Origin: BOKV01 sp041739225
GTDB lineage: Bacteria; Pseudomonadota; Alphaproteobacteria; Rhizobiales; Rhizobiaceae
Direction of reading: 5' to 3'
Length of the DNA: 64,000 nt
NCBI GenBank assembly: GCA_041739225.1
Contig: JBGSOG010000046.1
Location: forward strand, 62,001 to 126,000
The notes beneath the pieces are model-generated. The model was not told where the DNA came from, made no database searches, and saw only the letters and a list, made by a program, of their open reading frames with translations. Positions 17,308 to 24,512 of the stretch are shown here, one piece after another (position 1 is the stretch's first letter; each line of letters begins with the position of its first letter). A program made the position numbers and the translations under genes.

Positions 17308-17338
17308 AAGCCGCCTGGGACAGCCCGGCGGCTTTTTT
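17308..17338 (+). terminator. trp attenuator terminator
   Basis: AAGCCGCC-T-GGG (17308-17319) pairs with CCC-GGCGGCTT (17324-17334) with one bulged T and a 4-base loop, followed by a run of Ts to 17338. It lies 36 bases after the trpL stop and before trpE(G), as expected for the attenuator that releases a short leader RNA when Trp is plentiful. I did not resolve the competing antiterminator stem. Confidence 0.88.
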
Positions 17339-17376
17339 GTTGCGGTGCTGTTCAGGTCCAAACGAGGAAACCGGCA

Positions 17377-19551
17377 ATGACAACTGAACCGATGGAATAC
17401 ACCACGCGCGGCGGAATCAAGGTTTCGAGGCGCAGCACACCGGATGAATATGCCACCGCCATCTCGCGCAGCCTTGACCGGGTGGACCGGCGGCGCGGCG
17501 CGATCTTTTCTTCCAATTACGAATATCCAGGTCGCTACACCCGCTGGGACACGGCAATCGTCGACCCGCCGCTTGGCATCGAGGCCAATGGCAGGGAGGT
17601 GCAAATCATCGCCTACAATGCGCGCGGCGAATTGTTGCTCGAAGCCATTGCTGCGCATCTGGACGGGCACGACCACATCGCAAAAAGCGAGCGACAAATC
17701 GACAGGCTTGCACTGAGCGTCAAGGAAGCGGGGCGCATTGACACCGAAGAAAACCGCTCGCGCGCGCCAACGGTTTTTTCGGTGGTTCGGGCGATAGTTG
17801 ATCTGTTTTTCTCGGACGCTGATTCCAAGCTCGGCCTGTATGGTGCGTTCGGCTATGACCTCGCCTTCCAGTTCGACCGCATAGAGCGCAAGATTGCCCG
17901 CCCGCAAGGCCAGCGCGATCTGGTGTTGTACCTGCCTGACGAGGTGTTGGTGGTTGACCACCACCAAGCCATCGCATGGCACGACCACTACGACTATTCG
18001 TTCAACGGGAAATCGACACAGGGACTGCCGCGGGCGACGCCGGACCAGCCATTCACGGTGGCGGACATGGATCCACCGCGTGGGGATCATCAACCCGGCG
18101 AGTACGCAAAAATCGTTGAGCGCGCCAAGGAAAAATTCAAGCGCGGCGATCTGTTCGAGGTGGTTCCGGGCCAGACCTTTTACGAGCGCTGCACAACTTC
18201 GCCTTCGGCCATTTCGCGCAAGCTCAAGGAGATTAACCCGTCTCCCTATTCGTTCTTCATCAACCTTGGCGATGATGAATTTTTGATTGGTGCCTCTCCG
18301 GAAATGTTTGTTCGTGTGGTTGGTCGGCGCATCGAAACCTGCCCGATCTCCGGTACCATCAAGCGCGGGCGCGACGCGATTGAAGACAGCGAACAGATCC
18401 TCAAGTTGCTCAATTCGAAGAAGGACGAGAGCGAGCTGACGATGTGTTCGGACGTCGACCGCAACGACAAGAGCCGGGTGTGCGAGCCGGGCAGCGTGCG
18501 CGTCATCGGGCGGCGGCAGATCGAGATGTATTCGCGGCTGATCCACACCGTTGACCACATCGAGGGCCGCTTGCGGGCGGACATGGACGCGTTTGACGGT
18601 TTCCTCAGCCACGCCTGGGCGGTGACGGTGACCGGCGCGCCAAAGCTGTGGGCGATGCGCTACATCGAAGAAGTCGAAAAGAGCCCGCGTGCATGGTATG
18701 GCGGCGCCATTGGCATGGTGCATTTCAACGGCGACATGAACACCGGCCTGACGCTGCGCACCGTGCGGCTGAAAAACGGCATTGCCGAAGTGCGGGCAGG
18801 GGCGACTTTGCTGTATGACAGCGACCCGGTGGAGGAAGAACACGAGACCGAACTCAAGGCCTCGGCCATGCTGGCGGCTGTGCGCGAGGCTGGCAAAAGC
18901 AATTCCGCTGCCGTGCAGCGCAGCGCCAGCCGCGTGGGCGAAGGCGTCAGGATCTTGCTGGTTGACCATGAGGACAGTTTTGTCCACACGCTGGCCAATT
19001 ATTTCCGCCAGACCGGCGCGGAAGTAACCACCGTGCGCACACCCGTCGCCCCGGACCTGTTTGACGAGTTAAAGCCCGATCTGGTGGTGCTCTCGCCGGG
19101 ACCGGGAACACCAAAGGATTTTGACTGCGCCGCAACCATCAAGCAGGCGCGCCAGCGCAAATTGCCGGTGTTTGGCGTTTGTCTGGGGCTGCAGGCGCTG
19201 GCCGAGGCTTATGGCGGCGAGTTGCGGCAACTCGCAGTGCCGATGCATGGAAAACCTTCGCGCATCAAGATCCTCAAGCCCGGTATTGTCTTTTCCGGCC
19301 TGGACAAGGAAGTCACCGTTGGCCGCTACCATTCGATCTTCGCCGATCCGGTGCGCCTGCCCAAGGAGTTCACCGTCACGGCGCAAACCACCGACGGTGT
19401 GATCATGGGCATCGAGCACCGCAGCGAGCCGGTGGCAGCGGTACAGTTCCACCCTGAGTCGATCATGTCGCTGGGCGGGGAAGCGGGCATGCGGATGATT
19501 GAAAACGTGGTGGCACATCTGGCGCGGCGCTCCAACAGCCGGGGCGGGTGA
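17377..19551 (+). CDS. trpE(G): Fused anthranilate synthase, components I and II
   Basis: Converts chorismate and glutamine to anthranilate, the first step of tryptophan synthesis. ATG 17377 follows GAGGA (17364-17368) and gives 724 residues, the length of rhizobial TrpE(G) fusions. Component I covers about 1-510 (PISGTIKRGRDAIEDSEQIL, then SELTMCSDVDRNDKSRVCEP). A class I glutamine amidotransferase follows from about 525, with nucleophile Cys602 (FGVCLGLQALAEAYGG) and His692/Glu694 (VQFHPESIMS). All catalytic elements are kept. Expression should be governed by the trpL attenuator upstream. Confidence 0.97.
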   Translation: MTTEPMEYTTRGGIKVSRRSTPDEYATAISRSLDRVDRRRGAIFSSNYEYPGRYTRWDTAIVDPPLGIEANGREVQIIAYNARGELLLEAIAAHLDGHDHIAKSERQIDRLALSVKEAGRIDTEENRSRAPTVFSVVRAIVDLFFSDADSKLGLYGAFGYDLAFQFDRIERKIARPQGQRDLVLYLPDEVLVVDHHQAIAWHDHYDYSFNGKSTQGLPRATPDQPFTVADMDPPRGDHQPGEYAKIVERAKEKFKRGDLFEVVPGQTFYERCTTSPSAISRKLKEINPSPYSFFINLGDDEFLIGASPEMFVRVVGRRIETCPISGTIKRGRDAIEDSEQILKLLNSKKDESELTMCSDVDRNDKSRVCEPGSVRVIGRRQIEMYSRLIHTVDHIEGRLRADMDAFDGFLSHAWAVTVTGAPKLWAMRYIEEVEKSPRAWYGGAIGMVHFNGDMNTGLTLRTVRLKNGIAEVRAGATLLYDSDPVEEEHETELKASAMLAAVREAGKSNSAAVQRSASRVGEGVRILLVDHEDSFVHTLANYFRQTGAEVTTVRTPVAPDLFDELKPDLVVLSPGPGTPKDFDCAATIKQARQRKLPVFGVCLGLQALAEAYGGELRQLAVPMHGKPSRIKILKPGIVFSGLDKEVTVGRYHSIFADPVRLPKEFTVTAQTTDGVIMGIEHRSEPVAAVQFHPESIMSLGGEAGMRMIENVVAHLARRSNSRGG

Positions 19552-19584
19552 GGGTGCAAGTTCTTCCAGAAAGGTAGCTGGCCA

Positions 19585-19632
19585 ACCCCCCTCTGCCCCT
19601 TCGGGGCATCTCCCCCGCAAGGGGGGAGAGGA
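19585..19632. repeat. GC-rich double-hairpin intergenic repeat
   Basis: Two adjoining stems: GCCCC (19595-19599) with GGGGC (19603-19607), and CTCCCCC (19610-19616) with GGGGGAG (19622-19628). The sequence is of the kind found dispersed between genes in many Rhizobiales genomes (REP-like). Only this copy is in the window. Confidence 0.7.
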
Positions 19633-19650
19633 GGGATGCCCGCCTTAACG

Positions 19651-19709
19651 CCCTCATCTTGAGGAGCGAGCGCAGCGAGCCTCGAAGGACAAGCTCGGGG
19701 AGCGAACCA
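19651..19709. repeat. Rhizobial-type dispersed repeat
   Basis: CTTGAGGAGCGAGCGCAGCG begins at 19658 and continues with AGCCTCGAAGGAC. It contains the internal palindromic piece GCGAGCGCAGCGAGC. I recognise this motif as a common intergenic element of rhizobial and bradyrhizobial genomes. A single copy is seen here, between the GC-rich repeat and the MITE-like repeat. Confidence 0.6.
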
Positions 19710-19731
19710 AGCGATACCGGCAAAAATTGTG

Positions 19732-19830
19732 CCCGTCATTGCGGGACGCCGGAACGGCGGACCCGCAATCCAGTGCCGTGACGCTGTACATCTGGATTCC
19801 GGGTCCTGCCACGCAGTCCCGGAATGACGG
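19732..19830. repeat. MITE-like element with nested inverted repeats
   Basis: A 99-base unit. Its ends CCGTCATTGCGGGAC (19733-19747) and GTCCCGGAATGACGG (19816-19830) match as inverted repeats at 14 of 15 positions. Inside, GGACCCGCAATCCA (19759-19772) and TGGATTCCGGGTCC (19793-19806) match at 13 of 14. No transposase is present. It is probably a dispersed palindromic element; it lies immediately before the toxin remnant. Confidence 0.7.
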
Positions 19831-19878
19831 AAGCAGGGGGGGCTGCAATCATGGCTCAAAGACGAGATTAAATAACAC

Positions 19879-19906
19879 GTTACAAAGGAAGAAGTGGCTT
19901 TGTAAC
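19879..19906. repeat. Perfect 9-bp inverted repeat before the toxin remnant
   Basis: GTTACAAAG (19879-19887) and CTTTGTAAC (19898-19906) are exact inverted copies with a 10-base loop. It lies within the open frame leading to the toxin remnant, 37 bases before its first ATG. It might be a regulator site or a junction relic. Confidence 0.5.
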
Positions 19907-19942
19907 CTGCCACAATTTGCCAACGAGCTTCGGCCGCTGAAA

Positions 19943-20269
19943 ATGAGCCCGCAACAATTCGGGACGGCGGTGCACACAAGGCTGAAACACCGCATCGAAA
20001 AGCATAACGACCCAACCTTGATAGCCGAGCCTTCCCATTGGAAAGCTGTTGAAGAGCTAGGAAATAGAGATGTTGCCAAGTACGGGCGACTTGGAACCCT
20101 GCGCGTTGATGTGCTTGAGGAAGTGGCGGACTGCACGGTATGCGTGTATGACATCAAGACCGGAAAGCGCGGATTTTCTGTACTCCGGATGAAGGAAATT
20201 ACTGCGGCAGTGCGCCGAAACTACCCCGGGACAAGGGACTTTTTTGTGATTGAGGTGAGGCCCGACTGA
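19943..20269 (+). CDS. PD-(D/E)XK nuclease-fold toxin tip, probable truncated remnant
   Basis: From ATG 19943 the protein has 108 residues, but the frame is open upstream to 19727 and family-like sequence (FANELRPLKMSPQQFGTAV) already starts before that ATG, which has no ribosome binding site. LRVDVLEEVADCTVCVYDIK, then TGK, fits the D...DxK core of PD-(D/E)XK nucleases, as in C-terminal domains of polymorphic toxins. The delivery N-terminus is absent and replaced by repeats. The stop overlaps the next start by one base (TGATG), as in toxin-immunity pairs. A short intact nuclease or an orphan cassette is possible. Confidence 0.55.
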   Translation: MSPQQFGTAVHTRLKHRIEKHNDPTLIAEPSHWKAVEELGNRDVAKYGRLGTLRVDVLEEVADCTVCVYDIKTGKRGFSVLRMKEITAAVRRNYPGTRDFFVIEVRPD

Positions 20270-21000
20270 TGCCGACCAAACGAGACATCCACTTGCTGTT
20301 GAAGCCAATAGTGGAAAAACGCAAGGACTTGCACTACCTCGACCGTCACTTGCTGATCGTGCCAGTACGGTCGATCTTCGTTGCGGTTTATTTTTCAAGG
20401 TCCAGCACCAAGGAGGATTTGCAGCCAAGAGCGCTTGCCAGTCCCCTTTGCTGTTCAATCGACGATACACCGGGGTCAGAAGCATTTGCGTTCCAGCGGC
20501 CGGGCACCAGAACCTGGGGTGAAACATACGGTTACCAAGATCCCTTCATTCAGGATCGCTTGCACCAGATTTGCGATGAGTCTTGGCTGATGACCGATCC
20601 GGATTATCCTGAGGCCATCAGAGCGGCGATAGAAAACGAAATGCTTCCAACGATTGCAGAACTCGCAACCTGGGAAAGCGCCGAGGAATTCAAATGCAAG
20701 CATGGCTGGCGAAATTTCCGGGCCCCGGTACCGTTCCGCCTTGCACAGGGTGATTTTGATTGGTTGAAGACCAATTATGGATTGCTCCCGCAAAGGCAAT
20801 GGATCGAACCCTATGCTGAGCTTTTCTGCGGCGACCTCACGCAGCGCTTGCTTGACCACGGCAACGCTATCACCGCGGACGAGAGGCGCACCATCTTTGC
20901 CCGCATGCATGAGCAGGAGGCAATCGCCATCCGGCGGTACAAACTCGAAAAGCACTGGATACCTACGCCGTTCCCTGCGGAGGAGCGAGGGTTGGTGTGA
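20269..21000 (+). CDS. Uncharacterised 243-residue protein, possible immunity partner
   Basis: I do not recognise the family. The protein is soluble, with a basic helical N-terminus (MPTKRDIHLLLKPIVEKRKD), a beta-like segment (LLIVPVRSIFVAVYFSRS), and a Trp- and acid-rich centre (IAELATWESAEEFKCKHGWR). It starts on the last base of the nuclease-fold gene, so translation is coupled. By analogy with toxin-immunity pairs it could bind and block the nuclease; this is position-based inference only. It ends 119 bases before the manganese transporter start. Confidence 0.6.
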   Translation: MPTKRDIHLLLKPIVEKRKDLHYLDRHLLIVPVRSIFVAVYFSRSSTKEDLQPRALASPLCCSIDDTPGSEAFAFQRPGTRTWGETYGYQDPFIQDRLHQICDESWLMTDPDYPEAIRAAIENEMLPTIAELATWESAEEFKCKHGWRNFRAPVPFRLAQGDFDWLKTNYGLLPQRQWIEPYAELFCGDLTQRLLDHGNAITADERRTIFARMHEQEAIAIRRYKLEKHWIPTPFPAEERGLV

Positions 21001-21052
21001 CCGGCCACGAACGCAACTCGTCTCCCCCACTTGCGAATTGTTCTCATTCCAC

Positions 21053-21102
21053 TTGACAGGTCGGCATGGCCCGCCCTAGTTTCCAGTTGCAAATCATTCT
21101 TA
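21053..21102 (+). promoter_or_regulatory. mntH promoter with MUR-like operator
   Basis: TTGACA (21053-21058) and CTAGTT (21076-21081) are 17 bases apart, a good promoter pair with start near 21088. TGCAAATCATTCTTA (21088-21102) matches the left 11 bases of the MUR box consensus TGCAAATNATTTGCA known from alphaproteobacterial manganese genes, and overlaps the predicted start point. A Fur-family manganese regulator would thus repress mntH when Mn is plentiful. Confidence 0.55.
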
Positions 21103-21119
21103 ACAACGACTGGTTCCCC

Positions 21120-22475
21120 ATGCCTTCTGACCTGACCGCCTCGGACAACCGCCCGCGCTCGCCATGGTTGCGCAATGTTGGCGACCCGTCGTTGATGGAT
21201 GTGTTCCGCTCCATCCCGGTCAACATGAGCGCGACGCGCTGGCGCAAGTTTCTCACCTTTCTAGGGCCCGGCTATCTGGTTGCAGTTGGCTACATGGACC
21301 CCGGCAACTGGGCGACCTCGCTCGCCGGCGGCGCGCAGTTCGGTTACACGTTGCTGGTTGTCGCGCTCATTTCCAATTTCATGGCCATCATCCTGCAATC
21401 GCTGTGCGCGCGGCTCGCCATCGGGTCGGGCCGCGACCTGGCGCAGGCTTGCCGCGACGCCTTTCCGCGCTGGGTGGCCTGGCCGCTGTGGCTGTTTGCG
21501 GAACTGGCAATCATTGCCACCGACCTTGCCGAGGTGATCGGCACGGCAATCGGGCTGAACCTGTTGTTCGGTATTCCGCTGGAAATTGGTGTGGTGATCA
21601 CGGCGCTCGACGTGTTCTTGATCCTTTGGCTGCAAACCAAGGGTTTTCGCTGGATCGAAGCGTTCATCATCACCCTGCTTGGTGTCATCGCCGCCTGCTT
21701 CGTGGTGCAGATTGCGCTCGCCGATCCCGACTGGGGCGGAGTGCTCCGCGGCTTTGCACCGACCAGCGAAATCCTGACCAATCCGTTGATGCTCTACATC
21801 TCGCTCGGCATCATCGGCGCGACGGTCATGCCGCACAATCTGTATCTGCATTCGGGCATCGTGCAGACCCGCGCCTATGGCGACAGCCTGCCGGAGAAAA
21901 GATCGGCGCTGACCTACGCGACGCTTGATTCAACGGTGGCACTAATGTTCGCCCTGACCATCAATGCCTCAATCCTGATCCTTGCCGCAGCAACATTCCA
22001 TGCGAACGGGCAATCGGATGTCGCCGAAATCCAGCGGGCGTATGAATTGCTCCAGCCCTTGCTGGGTTCGTCGATTGCGCCGGTGCTGTTTGGCGTTGCG
22101 CTTCTGGCTTGCGGCATGAGTTCGACCGTCACTGCGACCATGGCCGGCCAGGTGGTGATGGAGGGGTTCATCGATCTCAAACTGCCTTCATGGCTGCGGC
22201 GGCTGGTCACCCGGCTGGTCGCGATCATCCCGGCGGTTGCTGTCACGTTTATCTATGGCGAGGGGCAGACTGCCAAGCTGCTGATCCTGTCGCAGGTCGT
22301 GCTGAGTTTTCAGCTGCCGTTTGCCATCGTGCCACTGGTGATGTTCACGGCTTCGCGGGCCAAGCTTGGCGAACTGGTGGCACCGCGCTGGCTGACTGCA
22401 CTGGCCGCCACCATTGCAGCGATCATCATCGCACTCAATGTGAAGCTGCTTTACGATGTGGCAACGGGGCTCTGA
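21120..22475 (+). CDS. mntH: NRAMP-family manganese/divalent metal importer
   Basis: Imports Mn(II) (also Fe(II)) with protons across the inner membrane. ATG 21120 gives 451 residues and 11 expected helices. Helix 1 carries the DPGN metal site (VGYMDPGNWATSLAGG, Asp60-Asn63) and helix 6 the MPHNLYLHS motif (from about residue 237). The frame extends to 21066 but the leading residues look non-native and would cover the operator. The MUR-like box just upstream supports manganese as the physiological substrate. No regulator gene is adjacent. Confidence 0.95.
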   Translation: MPSDLTASDNRPRSPWLRNVGDPSLMDVFRSIPVNMSATRWRKFLTFLGPGYLVAVGYMDPGNWATSLAGGAQFGYTLLVVALISNFMAIILQSLCARLAIGSGRDLAQACRDAFPRWVAWPLWLFAELAIIATDLAEVIGTAIGLNLLFGIPLEIGVVITALDVFLILWLQTKGFRWIEAFIITLLGVIAACFVVQIALADPDWGGVLRGFAPTSEILTNPLMLYISLGIIGATVMPHNLYLHSGIVQTRAYGDSLPEKRSALTYATLDSTVALMFALTINASILILAAATFHANGQSDVAEIQRAYELLQPLLGSSIAPVLFGVALLACGMSSTVTATMAGQVVMEGFIDLKLPSWLRRLVTRLVAIIPAVAVTFIYGEGQTAKLLILSQVVLSFQLPFAIVPLVMFTASRAKLGELVAPRWLTALAATIAAIIIALNVKLLYDVATGL

Positions 22476-22482
22476 AGCCCAC

Positions 22483-22509
22483 TTGCATTTCGAAAACTGC
22501 GCCTCTAAT
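22483..22509 (+). promoter_or_regulatory. Candidate promoter of the leu leader
   Basis: TTGCAT (22483-22488) and TCTAAT (22504-22509) are 15 bases apart and the -10 ends 8 bases before the leader ATG. The geometry parallels that at trpL and predicts a leaderless or nearly leaderless transcript. The boxes are only moderate matches. Confidence 0.35.
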
Positions 22510-22517
22510 CTCTTTTC

Positions 22518-22592
22518 ATGGTTTACGCTCGCGGAAAACTCCTTGGCCTGAGCGCGCTGCTTCTTAGCAGCGGCTGCCGGATTTGCGTCTGA
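22518..22592 (+). CDS. leuL: Leucine-rich leader peptide of leuA
   Basis: A 24-codon frame from ATG 22518 holds six Leu codons, five of them in LLGLSALLL (22539-22565): CTC, CTT, CTG, CTG, CTT, CTT in all. It ends at TGA 22590-22592, 126 bases before leuA, and overlaps one arm of a switchable stem. Leu-rich leader peptides control leuA by attenuation in many proteobacteria. No Shine-Dalgarno sequence precedes it. The symbol follows usage elsewhere. Confidence 0.75.
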   Translation: MVYARGKLLGLSALLLSSGCRICV

Positions 22593-22626
22593 GGAGGGCG
22601 TCCGGCAGTCGAAAGTTTCGCCGGAC
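22574..22626 (+). promoter_or_regulatory. leuA attenuator with mutually exclusive stems
   Basis: CTGCCGG (22574-22580) can pair with CCGGCAG (22602-22608), while GTCCGGC (22600-22606) can pair with GCCGGAC (22620-22626). The two stems share bases 22602-22606 and exclude each other, as antiterminator and terminator should. The first arm lies in the last codons of the Leu-rich leader, so ribosome position could choose between them. The terminator is followed by a C/T-rich tract, not a pure T-run. Confidence 0.6.
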
Positions 22627-22718
22627 TGACCAGCCCCCTTTCCCCACCCCTTCAAATGCAATGAAACCGCGATGTTGCGCCATGATGCGCTCTCCCGGCC
22701 AGCACACGGAAAACGAAA

Positions 22719-24416
22719 ATGCAGCACTCGATGCAAAATGCCGCCCGCAAATACCAGCCTTACCCGCAAGTGGGTCTTTCCGACCGGACCTGGCCCAACC
22801 AGGTGATTTCCAAGCCGCCGGTGTGGTGCTCGGTCGATCTTCGCGACGGCAACCAGGCGCTGATCGACCCGATGGGGCAGGACCGCAAGGAGCGGATGTT
22901 CAATTTGTTGCTCGACATGGGCTTCAAGGAAATCGAGATCGGCTTTCCGTCCGCCTCGCAAACCGATTTCGATTTTGCCCGCTGGTGCGTTGAACAAGGC
23001 AACGTACCGCAGGATGTGTCGCTGCAGGTGCTGGTGCAGTGCCGGCCGGAGTTGATCACCCGCACCTTTGAGGCGCTGAAGGGTGCGCACCGGCCAATCG
23101 TGCATTTTTACAATTCAACGTCCGAATTGCAGCGCCGGGTGGTGTTTGCAATGGATCGCAAAGGCATCCGGACCATCGCCACCGATGCTGCCAAGATGAT
23201 CCGCGACATGGCGGAAGCTGCGGGCGGCGGCTTCCGGTTCCAATATTCGCCGGAAAGTTTCACCGGTACGGAGCTGGATTTCTCGCTGGAAATTTCCAAC
23301 GCGGTGGCCGAGATCATCCAGCCGAACGCAGACAACAAGCTGATCCTCAACTTGCCGGCAACCGTGGAGATGTCGACGCCGAACATTTATGCCGACCAGA
23401 TTGAGTGGATGTGCCGCAATCTCGACAATCGCGAAAACATCCTCATTTCGTTGCATCCGCACAACGACCGGGGAACCGGCGTTGCCGCAACCGAAATGGG
23501 CCTGATGGCAGGCGCCGACCGGGTGGAGGGCACGCTGTTCGGCAATGGCGAGCGCACCGGCAATGTCGACATTGTCAACCTTGCGCTTAACATGTTCACC
23601 CAAGGGGTAGACCCCGGTCTTGATTGCTCGGACATCAACCGGATCAAGAAGGTGTTTGAATACTCCAACCAGCTGAGCATTCCCGAGCGCCATCCTTATG
23701 TTGGCGAACTCGTATACACGGCGTTTTCCGGTTCGCACCAGGACGCCATCAACAAGGGCATGAAAGCATACCGCAAGGCCAACAAGGAATTGTGGGAAGT
23801 GCCGTATTTGCCCATCGATCCGCAAGATGTCGGGCGCAGCTACGAAGCGATCATCCGCATCAACTCGCAATCGGGCAAAGGCGGCCTCGCCTATATTTTG
23901 CAGGGAGATTACGGCATCAACCTGCCACGTGGACTGCAAGTCGAGTTTCGCGATGTGATCCAGGAAATCACCGACCGTGAAGGAAAGGAACTTCCAGGAC
24001 GGCGCATCCATCAGGAGTTCATTTCCGCCTATGTCGAGCAACCCGGCTCGCGGCTGAAATTTGTGGACCACCACACGCTTTCACATGCCGAGAACAAAGC
24101 GTTGCGGTTGCTGGAAGCAGACATCACGGATGGCGGCAAAAGCGTGCGGATATCGGGCAAGGGTACCGGCCCGATTGACGGATTTGTCGATGCTCTTTCC
24201 ACTTATCTCGACCTGCCGCTTTCGGTTGCCGATTACTCCGAGCATTCACTGCAACGCGGGTCGGACGCAACGGCGATCTGCTACATGGAAGTGGAAAGCG
24301 CGGGCCGCCGACTCTTTGGTGTGGGTATCAACAAGAACATTGTTGCTGCGTCACTGGAAGCCATTGTATCGGCAGCGAACCGGTTGCTGGAAATCCGGCA
24401 GGAAATTGCCGATTAA
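22719..24416 (+). CDS. leuA: 2-isopropylmalate synthase (long form)
   Basis: Condenses acetyl-CoA with 2-oxoisovalerate, the first committed step to leucine. 565 residues is the length of the long LeuA type. The metal-site motif WCSVDLRDGNQALIDPMGQD lies near residues 36-55; LHPHNDRGTGVAATEMGLMA and GNGERTGNVDIVNLALNMF are the other HMGL-like signatures. The C-terminal LeuA regulatory domain (about 430-560) should bind leucine for feedback inhibition. ATG 22719 and ATG 22731 are both possible. Preceded by a Leu-rich leader and attenuator. Confidence 0.96.
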   Translation: MQHSMQNAARKYQPYPQVGLSDRTWPNQVISKPPVWCSVDLRDGNQALIDPMGQDRKERMFNLLLDMGFKEIEIGFPSASQTDFDFARWCVEQGNVPQDVSLQVLVQCRPELITRTFEALKGAHRPIVHFYNSTSELQRRVVFAMDRKGIRTIATDAAKMIRDMAEAAGGGFRFQYSPESFTGTELDFSLEISNAVAEIIQPNADNKLILNLPATVEMSTPNIYADQIEWMCRNLDNRENILISLHPHNDRGTGVAATEMGLMAGADRVEGTLFGNGERTGNVDIVNLALNMFTQGVDPGLDCSDINRIKKVFEYSNQLSIPERHPYVGELVYTAFSGSHQDAINKGMKAYRKANKELWEVPYLPIDPQDVGRSYEAIIRINSQSGKGGLAYILQGDYGINLPRGLQVEFRDVIQEITDREGKELPGRRIHQEFISAYVEQPGSRLKFVDHHTLSHAENKALRLLEADITDGGKSVRISGKGTGPIDGFVDALSTYLDLPLSVADYSEHSLQRGSDATAICYMEVESAGRRLFGVGINKNIVAASLEAIVSAANRLLEIRQEIAD

Positions 24417-24512
24417 TTGACAGTGTTGTTGTCTGGCGTAATGTCGCGTTGCACGATGACAACCACAGCGTGAAATTTGCCATCGCTGATGGCATCGAAG
24501 GAGCAAGTCTGA

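Noticed and set aside
17038..18987. Long minus-strand open frame (649 codons) opposite trpE(G)
   Set aside because: It is the antisense shadow of a GC-rich gene, has no family resemblance, and trpE(G) is certain.
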